64,000 nucleotides of DNA, taken from positions 1 to 64,000 of the forward strand of contig CAZIWL010000004.1 in NCBI GenBank assembly GCA_964542755.1, read 5' to 3'. The translations under genes and the position numbers were made by a program. Positions 8,239-17,914 of this stretch are shown here, one piece after another (position 1 is the first letter of the stretch; the number at the start of each line of letters is the position of its first letter). Below the pieces are notes generated by a model, which was not told where the DNA came from, made no database searches, and was given only the letters and a program-made list of their open reading frames with translations. The DNA is from SKLM01 sp964542755. Lineage in GTDB: Bacteria > Chloroflexota > Anaerolineae > B4-G1.

Positions 8239-9418
8239 GTTTCATGCACTGGACGGCAACGCGGCCGTCGCGACGGCCATGCGCCAGATCAATCCAGACG
8301 TGGTGGCTGCTTATCCCATCACTCCCCAGACTGCTACGGTGCAGACTTTCTCGGAGTATGTGAATGATGGATTGGTCGACACAGAGTTCGTGACCGTGGA
8401 AAGCGAGCACAGCGCGATGAGCGCCTGTGTGGGCGCATCCGCGGCCGGCGCGCGGGTGATGACGGCCACGTCGGCCAACGGCTTGGCCCTGATGTGGGAG
8501 ATTGTCTACATCGCGGCGTCATCCCGGCTGCCTATCGTGATGAGTCTGGTGAACCGCGCCCTCTCCGGTCCCATCAACATTCATCCCGATCACTCGGACG
8601 TGATGGGCATCCGAGACAGCGGCTGGATCATCTTGATGTCGGAGAGCGGTCAGGAGGCGTACGATAACATCATCCAGGCCATGCGCATCGGTGAGCACGC
8701 CGATGTCCTGCTTCCCGTTGCGGTCTGCCAGGACGGCTTCATCACCGGTCACGGGCTCGAGAGGGTGGAGATCTACGACGACGCCGACGTACAGGACTTC
8801 ATAGGGGTCTACAAACCCCAGTGGCCGCTGCTGGACCTGGATAATCCCAAGACGTACGGGCCGCTGGACTTCTACGACTACTACTATGAGCACAAGCGAC
8901 AGCAGATCGACGCGATGGAGAAGGCCAAGCCGATCGTGCTAGAGGTCGCCAAGGAGTTCAACGAGCGTTTCGAGCGCGACTATGGGCTCTTTGAGGCGTA
9001 CCGCCTCGACGACGCGGACGTTGCAGTGGTCGTGGCCAACTCCACGGCCGGCACCGCCAAGACCGTGGTGGATCAGTTGCGCGACGAGGGCGTAAAAGCT
9101 GGCTTGCTCAAGATCCGTCTTTTCCGCCCCTTCCCGGCAGAGGAGCTGACTCAGGCGTTGAGCCATCTCGACGCGGTGGCGGTGATGGACCGGTCCGTCT
9201 CATTTGGCGCGATGGCGAACGCCGGGCCGCTGTATCTGGAGCTCCTGGCGGCGCTCTCGGCCAACGGTGCCGGCGTGCCCATGATCGACTACATCTACGG
9301 GCTGGGTGGGCGTGATATCCTGCCTCGAGAGATCGAGCGCGTGTTCCGCGATGCCGTGAAGCTGGCCGAGACCGGCGATGTGGAGCGCAAAGTGACGTTC
9401 TTGAGCGTGCGAGAGTGA
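8231..9418 (+). CDS. porA: Pyruvate:ferredoxin oxidoreductase, alpha subunit
   Basis: This 395-aa chain forms the substrate and CoA-facing part of the enzyme with the beta chain. The YPITPQT motif (near residue 33), which helps orient pyruvate and the TPP aminopyrimidine, is present. The region GPLDFYDYYYEHKRQQ and the C-terminal transketolase-like domain (VAVMDRSVSFGAMANAGPLY) match the alpha chains of four-subunit pyruvate synthases. It overlaps porD by 8 bases and is followed by porB after 7 bases. Confidence 0.95.
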   Translation: MSKFHALDGNAAVATAMRQINPDVVAAYPITPQTATVQTFSEYVNDGLVDTEFVTVESEHSAMSACVGASAAGARVMTATSANGLALMWEIVYIAASSRLPIVMSLVNRALSGPINIHPDHSDVMGIRDSGWIILMSESGQEAYDNIIQAMRIGEHADVLLPVAVCQDGFITGHGLERVEIYDDADVQDFIGVYKPQWPLLDLDNPKTYGPLDFYDYYYEHKRQQIDAMEKAKPIVLEVAKEFNERFERDYGLFEAYRLDDADVAVVVANSTAGTAKTVVDQLRDEGVKAGLLKIRLFRPFPAEELTQALSHLDAVAVMDRSVSFGAMANAGPLYLELLAALSANGAGVPMIDYIYGLGGRDILPREIERVFRDAVKLAETGDVERKVTFLSVRE

Positions 9419-9425
9419 GGAGTCT

Positions 9426-10364
9426 ATGATGGCGACGAGATTAGCACCGAAGGAATTGGCGAAGAAGCCGGAGCGCCTCGCACCTGGGCATCGTCTGTGT
9501 GCCGGTTGTGGCGCTTCGATCATTGTGCGGCAGATGATGGCGGCGATCGATGATCCGGTCGTCGTGGCGAACGCCACGGGCTGCCTCGAGGTAGCCACCA
9601 CCATCTATCCGTACACGGCGTGGCGCGTGCCGTGGATTCACAACGCGTTCGAGAACGCAGCCTCGACGATCAGCGGTGTCGAGGCGGCTTATCGGTCGAT
9701 GGTGCGCCAGGGCAAGCTCGAGGAGCAGAACGTCAAGTTCATCGCCTTCGGCGGTGACGGCGGGACGTACGACATCGGGCTCCAGGCCCTCTCGGGCGCC
9801 GTTGAGCGTGGCCACCAGTTCTTATACGTCTGCTATGACAACGGCGCGTATATGAACACAGGGATCCAGCGGTCGAGCGCGACCCCTTTTGGCGCCCACA
9901 CGACCACATCGCCGGCCGGTGAGGTTGTCCCGGGTAAGAAGCAGTTCCGTAAGGATCTGACCCAGATCATGGCGGCTCACGATATTCCCTACGCGGCCCA
10001 GGCGTCGCCCAGCAAGTGGCGCGACCTGATGGAGAAGACGCGGAAGGCGGTCAATGCTGGAGGGGCGGCCTTCATGAACGTGCTTTCTTCGTGCAATCGT
10101 GGTTGGCGGCACGGGACCGACGAGACCATAGAGGTGACCCAGCTGGCCGTGGATACGTGCTACTGGCCCCTCTACGAGGTCGAGGAGGGGGAGTGGCGCT
10201 TGAGCTACAAGCCGCGGGAGAAGCTGCCCGTGGAGAAGTGGTTGGAGCGTCAGGGCCGCTTCCGACATCTGTTCAAGCCTCAGAACCGCCATATGATCGA
10301 TAAGATGCAGGTAGAGGTCGACCGGCGGTGGGAGGCCTTGCTGGAGCGCTGCGGAGAGGCCTAG
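9426..10364 (+). CDS. porB: Pyruvate:ferredoxin oxidoreductase, beta (TPP-binding) subunit
   Basis: The 312-aa beta chain binds thiamine pyrophosphate and one [4Fe-4S] cluster. The TPP/Mg motif runs from GGDGGTYDIGLQAL to YDNGAYMNTG, and the cluster Cys residues are seen in LCAGCGAS, ATGCLE and SSCNRGW. ATG 9426 is followed by a second ATG at 9429, either of which could be used. It completes porCDAB. A hairpin with a T-rich tail 24 bases after the stop probably ends the operon. Confidence 0.95.
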   Translation: MMATRLAPKELAKKPERLAPGHRLCAGCGASIIVRQMMAAIDDPVVVANATGCLEVATTIYPYTAWRVPWIHNAFENAASTISGVEAAYRSMVRQGKLEEQNVKFIAFGGDGGTYDIGLQALSGAVERGHQFLYVCYDNGAYMNTGIQRSSATPFGAHTTTSPAGEVVPGKKQFRKDLTQIMAAHDIPYAAQASPSKWRDLMEKTRKAVNAGGAAFMNVLSSCNRGWRHGTDETIEVTQLAVDTCYWPLYEVEEGEWRLSYKPREKLPVEKWLERQGRFRHLFKPQNRHMIDKMQVEVDRRWEALLERCGEA

Positions 10365-10387
10365 CGGCGGCTTCGTTGCGCGTCTGG

Positions 10388-10424
10388 GCGCCCCGTGGTG
10401 AAACTGCTGCGGGGCGCTTCATTT
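10388..10424 (+). terminator. Intrinsic terminator after porB
   Basis: GCGCCCCG (10388-10395) pairs with CGGGGCGC (10410-10417) across a 14-nt loop and is followed by TTCATTT. It lies between porB and the preferred start of the next gene, which argues that the membrane protein downstream starts at 10481 or later. Confidence 0.6.
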
Positions 10425-10480
10425 GCCTACGGACGTCACCGCAACTCCTGATTCGACAGTCGAGAGAGCACACCGACATC

Positions 10481-11899
10481 ATGTCCCCGCCAAGATGTTC
10501 TGCATCATCAACGCCAACTCCAACGCCGCCCTTGGAGGAAGCGCGCCCAGCCGAGTTGAGCATGGGACGGGTGATCAGCGCCTGGTGGCCCTTGGCATTG
10601 AGCTGGCTTCTGATTGCCCTCGAGGGTCCGAGTCTCAGCGCCGTCGCTGCGCGTTTGCCCAATCCTGAGATCAACCTGGCGGCGTTTGGGGGGATTGTCT
10701 ATCCGCTGGCCTTCATCATCGAGGCGCCCATCGTTATGCTGCTGTCGGCCTCGACGGCTCTGAGCAAGGACTGGGATTCCTACCGGAAGCTGAAGCGGTT
10801 CATGATGGTGATGGGGGCGATATTGACGGTCGTCCACATACTCGTCGCCTTCACGCCAGTCTATGACCTGGTCGTCGTGGAGATGATCGGTGCGCCGGCT
10901 GCCGTCGTGGAGCCAGCCCGCGTGGGTATGATGATCCTGATTCCATGGTCCTGGGCCATCGGCTATCGTCGGTTCAAGCAGGGTGTGCTGATCCGCTTCG
11001 GCCACTCCCGCTCGGTGGGCTTGGGCACGTTCGTGCGCCTGGCGGCAGACGGTATTGTGCTGGTGGTAGGTTATCTGGTTGGGACTATCCCTGGCATCGT
11101 TGTAGCTGCCTCTGCCCTTACTCTGGGAGTGGTGAGTGAGGCGATCTTCGCGGGGATTCGCGCTCGACGTGTGATCCGTGGAGAGTTGAAGGCGGCGCCT
11201 CCGGTCCAGGTTCCCTTGACATTGAGTTCTTTCGTCGATTTCTACACGCCTTTGGCCTTAACGTCGGTCATACGGCTTTTCGCCGAGCCGCTTAGCAGTG
11301 CTGCCCTGAGCCGAATGCCCCGCGCTCTGGACTCTCTGGCCGTCTGGTCGATGGTGACAGGCTTCCTCTTCCTCCTGCGGAGCGTGGGCGTGGCCTTCAA
11401 CGAGGTGGTCATCGCCCTGCTGGACGAACCAGGCTCATCGCGCACGCTACGCCGCTTCATGGTTGTGCTGGCTGTGGTGGTGACCGCTCTGCTTCTGCTG
11501 GTGACGGCGACACCTCTTTCGATGATCTATTTTGGTCGCATCGGCGGCCTCCGGGCCGAGCTAACCCATTTCTCGAGCCGGGGCCTGTGGGTGGCCTTGC
11601 TGATGCCGGCGGTCGAGGTCGTGCAGAGCTGGTTCCAGGGGCTGTTGGTCTTCAGCCGCCGTACGAAGCCGGTGACGGAGGCCGTTGCCATCTACCTTGT
11701 GGTCGCGAGCGCCATCCTCGTGGGGGGCGTCGTCTGGGGGGATGTCGCGGGTCTGTACGTGGGCCTGGCTGCCATCACTGTGGGGCGGTTAATGCAGACG
11801 CTGTGGCTCTGGCACCGGAGTCGGGGGGCGAAGGACCGGGTGGAGCTCCGCGACAACGGTCCCATCACCCTTCAGGCTGCCGACGCCTGCGCTCGGTAG
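10481..11899 (+). CDS. Multipass membrane protein, MOP/MATE-like, resembling the ANKH family
   Basis: A protein of about 472 aa with roughly ten to twelve hydrophobic segments. The overall hydrophobic pattern and the segment near the C-terminus with WFQGLLVFSRRTKPVTEA, with arginines following a membrane helix, recall the ANKH (progressive ankylosis) relatives of the MOP flippase/MATE superfamily. No transported substrate can be inferred. The frame is open back to 10328, overlapping porB, but ATG 10481 lies after the porB terminator; ATG 10562 just before the first helix is a further possibility. The intervening N-terminal segment is Pro/Thr-rich. I see no clear Shine-Dalgarno sequence for any of these. 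Confidence 0.6.
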   Translation: MSPPRCSASSTPTPTPPLEEARPAELSMGRVISAWWPLALSWLLIALEGPSLSAVAARLPNPEINLAAFGGIVYPLAFIIEAPIVMLLSASTALSKDWDSYRKLKRFMMVMGAILTVVHILVAFTPVYDLVVVEMIGAPAAVVEPARVGMMILIPWSWAIGYRRFKQGVLIRFGHSRSVGLGTFVRLAADGIVLVVGYLVGTIPGIVVAASALTLGVVSEAIFAGIRARRVIRGELKAAPPVQVPLTLSSFVDFYTPLALTSVIRLFAEPLSSAALSRMPRALDSLAVWSMVTGFLFLLRSVGVAFNEVVIALLDEPGSSRTLRRFMVVLAVVVTALLLLVTATPLSMIYFGRIGGLRAELTHFSSRGLWVALLMPAVEVVQSWFQGLLVFSRRTKPVTEAVAIYLVVASAILVGGVVWGDVAGLYVGLAAITVGRLMQTLWLWHRSRGAKDRVELRDNGPITLQAADACAR

Positions 11900-11908
11900 G
11901 CTGCATAC

Positions 11909-11952
11909 GGGCGTTGCCCGGGCGTTGCCCAGGCGTTGCCCGGGCGCTGCTC
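11909..11952. repeat. Four tandem copies of an 11-bp unit
   Basis: The unit GGGCGTTGCCC occurs at 11909-11919 and 11920-11930 exactly, then as AGGCGTTGCCC (11931-11941) and GGGCGCTGCTC (11942-11952). The last copy also forms the left arm of a perfect 7-bp hairpin (GCGCTGC / GCAGCGC, 11944-11961), so the repeat may serve as, or derive from, a terminator structure after the membrane protein gene. Confidence 0.7.
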
Positions 11953-12142
11953 GGGCAGCGCTGACGGGTCCCTGCCCCCCCTCCTCAAGCTCACCCTACC
12001 CGGATCCTCCGTCACCGTCGGTGGCTCCCGGGGAGTGCGCAGATCCGCGTGAAAGCCCTGCGTGGTCAGTCCGCGGGGCCTGAGGGTGGGCGTGCCCTAG
12101 CGTCCAGTCCACCGGGCCTGGAGCTTTCCACTCCTCATCCGC

Positions 12143-12242
12143 NNNNNNNNNNNNNNNNNNNNNNNNNNNNNNNNNNNNNNNNNNNNNNNNNNNNNNNNNN
12201 NNNNNNNNNNNNNNNNNNNNNNNNNNNNNNNNNNNNNNNNNN
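12143..12242. other. Assembly gap (100 N)
   Basis: Exactly 100 N characters, the usual scaffold placeholder for a gap of unknown length. Order of genes across this point therefore depends on scaffolding, and sequence may be missing. Confidence 0.99.
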
Positions 12243-12485
12243 GCGTCACTGATCCCGCCCCCGAATTGCGTGGGGACCGTGAGAGGCGTCAAGAGATGAG
12301 CTGCGGCGGCGGGTGGAGCGGATGCTTGCCTGGGGCGACCACGGCTGCCGACACCTGTCGAATGGTGAGGTTCCCACGATCGCCCGCAGTGTCAAAGCCC
12401 TATGGCGTGATGCCATGCCATGGACGGTGACGGCAGCCGTGCGGGGCACGTCGAGCCCACGGCAGAGGCTTGAGCCGCGACGAAG

Positions 12486-12719
12486 CTACCTACCGTACCG
12501 TTCGAACAGCTCGTGCCTTACGGGGCACGAGCAGATATGGGAGTACCCGAAGGTGACGTCGTAGGGGCAGTAGGCTTGCCTGGTCTTCTCGACAAAGAGA
12601 ACGTCTCCGACTTGGTCGCGGACGGCGCAGACGCCGTTCGTAGCGTCTGAGAGACAAGCGAATCCTCGCCAACACTTGTCCGTCTTCTGACGGGTCTCCT
12701 CTGATACCTCCAGTTTCAC
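12486..12719 (-). CDS. Small Cys-rich protein (77 aa), unidentified
   Basis: A 77-aa frame with six cysteines in an ordered pattern: CWRGFAC, GVCAVR, YCPY and CSCP. The pattern, ending in CSCPVRHELFERYG, suggests a small zinc- or Fe-S-binding domain, though I do not recognise the family. GTG 12719 is preferred over the longer frame to 12881 because a GGGAGG site sits 9 bases upstream. A -10-like TATACT (12800-12805, minus strand) about 80 bases upstream also fits. The frame is acidic/basic balanced and lacks the Arg/Pro-rich look of shadow frames, which supports a real gene. Confidence 0.55.
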   Translation of the reverse strand: MKLEVSEETRQKTDKCWRGFACLSDATNGVCAVRDQVGDVLFVEKTRQAYCPYDVTFGYSHICSCPVRHELFERYGR

Positions 12720-13273
12720 AGTCACGATCCTCCCACCGGTGAGGTGGTCACCCTCTTGCTGCCTTGATTCTGCCCGGCGCGTGTCGTGTCTCTGAAAGAA
12801 GTATACCACATCGTCCGGCGTTTGTATGTAGTGAGGGTTAGATACCTTTGTGGCGATTCTTAGATTGTTCTTGTGGCGCAAATTGGATTTGAGCCCGGGA
12901 ATCGCGTCAGAGGGGGACGGCGTGCCCCTATCGGGCGCGCGGGCAGCTGCGCAGGCCGGTCAGACCGTCGACGCGTTGGGGGAAGGCCGTTTGCGGGCTC
13001 CGAGCGATGTCTTCCGGGGATTCCGCGGCACTTGAAAAAGGGTCGCCACACCGTCGGAATGGTTGGTTGACACGGCTCGGGACGGGTGGACGGCCTCCAT
13101 CGGGATTGGTGATCGGCGCGGCCCGAATCACGCAGCTGGCGCCGCCTCCGATTTCCGGGCGGCAGAGATGATTCGGCGCAAATTGAGCGAAATCGAAAGA
13201 AAGCGAGCACGATCGAGCAAAACCAAGCAATTACCTATTGACAGGGGCCTCAAGATGTGATAGACTAGGTGGC
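12720..13273. other. Intergenic region between divergent small gene and DeoR regulator
   Basis: This region holds the candidate promoter of the small Cys-rich gene (minus strand, -10 TATACT at 12800-12805) and the promoter of the DeoR-type regulator (13238-13266). I see no gene in the roughly 430 bases between them. Confidence 0.5.
13238..13266 (+). promoter_or_regulatory. Promoter of the DeoR-type regulator, probably leaderless
   Basis: TTGACA (13238-13243), a 17-base spacer and TAGACT (13261-13266). The ATG at 13274 starts 7 bases after the -10 box, exactly where transcription should begin, so the mRNA is likely to begin at or next to its start codon. Confidence 0.6.
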
Positions 13274-14065
13274 ATGAGTGGGGGGCCTATACTGACCGTG
13301 GAGAGACGTGGCGCAATCGCCGATGTGGTGGTGGAGCAAGGAGCTGCCCGGGTATCTGAGCTGTCGGAACGGTTCGACGTCAGCCCGGCCACGGTTCGCC
13401 GTGACCTTGAGGCTTTGGAGGACGGGGGCAGGCTCAGGCGCGTCCACGGTGGCGCGATAGCAGTGGATGATCGGGCAGGAGCGGAACCGGCTCAGGCCTC
13501 GCCGTCGGAGCAGACATCAACTCCGAGGCCCGATGGCGCCGCGCGAATCGGAGAGACGGTTGCAGAGATGATCGGCGAAGGAGAAACGGTCTTTCTGGGG
13601 CCTGGTGCGCTTCCCTTCGAGGTGGCGCGGAACCTCAAGCATCACCCCACCATCACCGTGATCACCAACGGATTGGACATCGCCCATTGGCTGGCCACGA
13701 ACACGCGGCACCGGCTGATCATTACGGGCGGTCAGTTCGAGGAGCGGAGCATGGGACTGGTGGGCCAAATGACGCGGCGTGCACTCTCGGACTTGCGGGC
13801 TGACCGGGTGATCGTGGAACTGGACGGCGTGAGCCCGGTGGAGGGATTGACTCAGGATAGTCTTCCACAGGCGGAGATTGCTCAACTGTTGATTGAGACC
13901 GGGGCGAGGGTGGTGGTCCTTGTACCGGCGGAGAGGGTGGGGCGTGTGGCTGCTACCCTCGTCGCGCCGGTGTCGAGCGCCGATGCTATCGTGACGGGAC
14001 GGGAGGCTTCCGCAGCTTACCTGTGGGATCTGAGTGAGGTGGGCATCGAGATTGTTCTGGCATAG
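13274..14065 (+). CDS. DeoR/GlpR-family transcriptional regulator
   Basis: A 263-aa regulator. The N-terminus is a DeoR helix-turn-helix (ARVSELSERFDVSPATVRRDL, about residues 25-45), followed by the family's GGRLRRVHGGAI link and a C-terminal sugar-phosphate-sensing domain (residues about 85-250) of the phosphosugar-isomerase fold. Such proteins usually repress sugar or polyol operons and respond to a phosphorylated sugar. ATG 13274 is chosen over an earlier in-frame TTG at 13238, which lies inside the -35 box. It is followed after 42 bases by a sugar-type ABC ATPase, its probable target. Confidence 0.88.
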   Translation: MSGGPILTVERRGAIADVVVEQGAARVSELSERFDVSPATVRRDLEALEDGGRLRRVHGGAIAVDDRAGAEPAQASPSEQTSTPRPDGAARIGETVAEMIGEGETVFLGPGALPFEVARNLKHHPTITVITNGLDIAHWLATNTRHRLIITGGQFEERSMGLVGQMTRRALSDLRADRVIVELDGVSPVEGLTQDSLPQAEIAQLLIETGARVVVLVPAERVGRVAATLVAPVSSADAIVTGREASAAYLWDLSEVGIEIVLA

Positions 14066-14107
14066 TCCGGGGCAAGACAGACATCGCTAGACAAAGGAGT
14101 GGAGCAG

Positions 14108-15208
<1,101 letters not shown>

Positions 15209-15322
15209 GCGGCACCTCTCCTTCTTGACACAAGGTAGAGGGATCGCGGGCTCGTTGACCCCGGGCCTGAAAGCAACGGCCGGGACCGGGGTCGCTCCCG
15301 CGACGTAGGATCGGCGAAGGAG

Positions 15323-15356
15323 CGAGGCCGCCACGCGCGGCCTCGGTTGTTGTGCG
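15323..15356 (+). terminator. Intrinsic terminator after the sugar ABC ATPase gene
   Basis: CGAGGCCG (15323-15330) pairs with CGGCCTCG (15338-15345) over a 7-nt loop, followed by the T-rich GTTGTTGTG. It separates the ATPase gene from the phosphoglycerate mutase gene. Confidence 0.7.
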
Positions 15357-15434
15357 TCACCAAAGCGCAAAAATGTGTGCAGGGGGCGCGAGGGGTTCAT
15401 GGGTGTTGATTCGAGCTGACTGGGGAGGGGAACT

Positions 15435-16661
15435 GTGGCTGACCTTGAACTGATGAGTAGACTTTCTGATGAAGAGGAGACGAAGATCTTGCTGGTCGTT
15501 CTGGATGGGTTGGGTGGGCTGCCCATGATCCCGGAAGGGCCCACCGAGCTGGAAGCGGCCCGGACGCCGAATCTCGACGCACTCGCGGCGCGGTCGATAT
15601 GTGGCTTGAGCACGCCCGTCGCGCCCGGTATCACGCCGGGCAGCGGACCGGGGCACTTGAGCCTCTTTGGGTATGACCCCATCGAGTGCTTGGTCAAGCG
15701 GGGCGTGCTTTCGGCCCTGGGTATTGGATTTGACCTGCAGCCCGGGGACCTGGCAGCCCGCGGCAACTTCTGCAGCGTCGACCCGGAGACGGGTGAGATC
15801 ACGGATCGGCGCGCCGGTAGGATTGGCTCGGACCTGGGAGCTCGTCTTTGCGAGAAGCTGAACGGGGTGCAGTTGGAGGGTGTCGATCGCGTGTTTGTGG
15901 AGCCGGTGAAGGAGTACCGCTTCGCGCTGATCCTGCGGGGCGAGGGCCTGGAGGACGGTCTGACGGGCACCGATCCTCAGGAGACGGGCGTGCCACCGCT
16001 GCCCGTGAAGGCGACGCGACCGGAGGCAGAGGAGACAGCTGAGCTGGTGAATCAATGGCTCGAGAAGGCCCGGGAGGTGCTGGCGAAGGATGCCCAGGAG
16101 AACAACCACCCGGCCAATAGCTGTAATCTGCGCGGCTTGGCCAAGGAACCAGGGCTGCCGCAGATGCCAGACGTGTACAAGATGCGCTGTGCTTGCATCG
16201 CCACGTATCCGATGTACAAAGGGGTGGCCAGGCTAGCCGGGATGGACATCCTGTCGACCGGCCCCACCATTGAGGAGGAGGTCGCGACGTTGAAGGAGAG
16301 TTGGGAGGACTACGACTTCTTTTTCTTCCACGTCAAGAAGATCGACAGCCGGGGGGAGGATGGCGACTTCAACGCCAAGGCGGCGGTGATTGAGCATTTC
16401 GACGAGGTTCTGCCGGATATGCTGGCGCTGGAGCCGGACGTGGTCATCGTGACGGGGGATCATTCCACGCCGGCGCTCTGGAAGAACCACAGCTGGCACG
16501 AGTTGCCCGTTCTTCTCTGGTCTCGGTACGTCCGTCGGGACGATGCTACGACGTTCGGCGAGCGCCCCTGTATGCGGGGCGGGCTGGGTCACATCAACCA
16601 CGTGGATCTGCTGCCGCTGGCTATGGCCAACGCCGGGCGCCTCGAGAAGTACGGCGCCTAG
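15435..16661 (+). CDS. apgM: Cofactor-independent phosphoglycerate mutase, archaeal type
   Basis: This enzyme interconverts 3- and 2-phosphoglycerate without a bisphosphoglycerate cofactor. The 408-aa protein belongs to the alkaline phosphatase superfamily: metal-site motifs include VVLDGLGGLP near the start, TPGSGPGHLSLFGYDP with the serine region, and IVTGDHSTPALWKNHSWHELP near the C-terminus. Length and motifs fit the archaeal-type (aPGAM) branch, which also occurs in bacteria such as Chloroflexota, rather than GpmI (about 510 aa). GTG 15435 follows a GGGGAGGGG site. It stands alone between two hairpins. Confidence 0.92.
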   Translation: MADLELMSRLSDEEETKILLVVLDGLGGLPMIPEGPTELEAARTPNLDALAARSICGLSTPVAPGITPGSGPGHLSLFGYDPIECLVKRGVLSALGIGFDLQPGDLAARGNFCSVDPETGEITDRRAGRIGSDLGARLCEKLNGVQLEGVDRVFVEPVKEYRFALILRGEGLEDGLTGTDPQETGVPPLPVKATRPEAEETAELVNQWLEKAREVLAKDAQENNHPANSCNLRGLAKEPGLPQMPDVYKMRCACIATYPMYKGVARLAGMDILSTGPTIEEEVATLKESWEDYDFFFFHVKKIDSRGEDGDFNAKAAVIEHFDEVLPDMLALEPDVVIVTGDHSTPALWKNHSWHELPVLLWSRYVRRDDATTFGERPCMRGGLGHINHVDLLPLAMANAGRLEKYGA

Positions 16662-16676
16662 AGCCGCCCGAGGCCC

Positions 16677-16708
16677 GTCGGCAAGACGCAGTGACTGGTC
16701 TTGCCGAC
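16677..16708 (+). terminator. Terminator-like hairpin after apgM
   Basis: GTCGGCAAGAC (16677-16687) pairs perfectly with GTCTTGCCGAC (16698-16708) around a 10-nt loop, 15 bases after the stop. No T-run follows, so termination strength is uncertain. Confidence 0.6.
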
Positions 16709-17072
16709 AACCCGCGAGCTTGTGCTCCTCGGACGATGGCTCCAGACGGCCTCTTTCCGAGGAGCTCTCTCTTGTCGTGCCGATGACGTCCTTTCATTAG
16801 GACCTCTACACGTCTCACCGTCGATCTTGTGTTCCCCGGACTCTCCCCCGGTTCCCGCCGGGTACGTGGCACCTTCCAGAAGGCGCCAAACGCTTTCCGC
16901 CCCGGGCGCTACGCGCTTCCCAGGATGGATCCCCACGAGAGGATAAGAAAGCTGTCTGCAGGCGCCGGATCTCCGTCGTGTCCGCAGTCCTGGTTCCCTC
17001 CCACTGGCCCGGACCAGGGAGGCGGAGAGGTCGATGGTCCCTCTGAGGCCAGGGCCTTGTTCGCGGGGATGA

Positions 17073-17100
17073 TTGACAGGCACGTGTATTCTGCTATAGT
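17073..17100 (+). promoter_or_regulatory. Promoter of rsmG
   Basis: TTGACA (17073-17078), a 16-base spacer and TATAGT (17095-17100), a near-consensus vegetative promoter. Transcription would start close to 17107. Confidence 0.7.
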
Positions 17101-17162
17101 GTCAACCGACGCGGATTTGGGGGGGATTGACCTTGAACCAGCACACACCAGCAAGGCGAAGC

Positions 17163-17882
17163 GTGGAACCTTTGATCATCGGGGCTCAGGAAATCGGGGT
17201 TGCCCTGAGCGATCAGCACGTGGCAGCCTTCGAGGTCTGTTACGATGAGTTGGTGGCATGGAACGAGCGTTTCAACCTGACGGCGATCACCGACTGGAAG
17301 GGTGTGCTAATTCGCCACTTTCTCGATTCATTGTCGTGCTTGCAGGCGATTCCTCAGAACGAGCTGGCGGCGGGTGCCCGAGTGATCGACGTGGGAACGG
17401 GCGCTGGTTATCCTGGAATACCGCTGAAGATTGTCTGCCCCGGCATGCGGTTGACGCTGCTGGAGGCGACGCACAAGAAGGTGATGTTCCTCGAGCACCT
17501 GATTGACCGATTGGGGATGGATGATGTGGTCGCGATTCACGCTCGGTCTGAGGAGCTTGGCCGGGACGTGGTCCACCGGGAATCGTATGATTGGTCTATC
17601 GCTCGGGCCGTCGCAAAGATGCCGACGCTGGCGGAGTACTTGCTGCCCCTGGCGCGCGTGGGTGGTGCGATACTGGCTCAGAAGGGTGAGGACGCGGCGG
17701 CCCAGGTGCAGGAGGCGGATGAGGCCATAGCTACGTTGGGCGGCGAGGTGCGGCAACTTGTGCCCGTCGAGCTCCGTGGGTTGGCCGAGACACGTTATCT
17801 GGTGGTCATCGACAAGGTGGCCCCGTCGCCGGAGAAGTATCCTCGCAGGCCTGGCATGCCCAAGAAGCGTCCGCTGGTATAG
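17163..17882 (+). CDS. rsmG: RsmG: 16S rRNA (guanine527-N7)-methyltransferase
   Basis: RsmG (GidB) methylates G527 of 16S rRNA with S-adenosylmethionine. The SAM motif DVGTGAGYPGIPLKIVCP, the preceding LVAWNERFNLTAI and the late SIARAVAKMPTLAEYLLPL segment are typical. The frame is open from TTG 17127; GTG 17163 is preferred since it gives 239 aa, has AAGG 6 bases upstream, and begins where family members begin. TTG 17133 with a G-rich site is an alternative. It is convergent with recF, 32 bases away. Loss of this enzyme gives low-level streptomycin resistance in other bacteria. Confidence 0.92.
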   Translation: MEPLIIGAQEIGVALSDQHVAAFEVCYDELVAWNERFNLTAITDWKGVLIRHFLDSLSCLQAIPQNELAAGARVIDVGTGAGYPGIPLKIVCPGMRLTLLEATHKKVMFLEHLIDRLGMDDVVAIHARSEELGRDVVHRESYDWSIARAVAKMPTLAEYLLPLARVGGAILAQKGEDAAAQVQEADEAIATLGGEVRQLVPVELRGLAETRYLVVIDKVAPSPEKYPRRPGMPKKRPLV

Positions 17883-17914
17883 CTGGGGTTGCCTGGGCCT
17901 TCACGCCGGTTGGT

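Larger units (their letters stand above)
11900..12485. other. Intergenic region interrupted by the assembly gap
   Basis: This region contains an 11-base tandem repeat (11909-11952), a small hairpin (11944-11961) and the 100-N gap. The flanking unique sequence on either side has no open frame I can support. A gene could be missing in the gap, whose real size is unknown. Confidence 0.6.
16662..17162. other. Intergenic region upstream of rsmG
   Basis: This stretch contains a hairpin after apgM (16677-16708) and a strong promoter for rsmG (17073-17100). No gene is supported in the remaining 360 bases. Confidence 0.6.
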
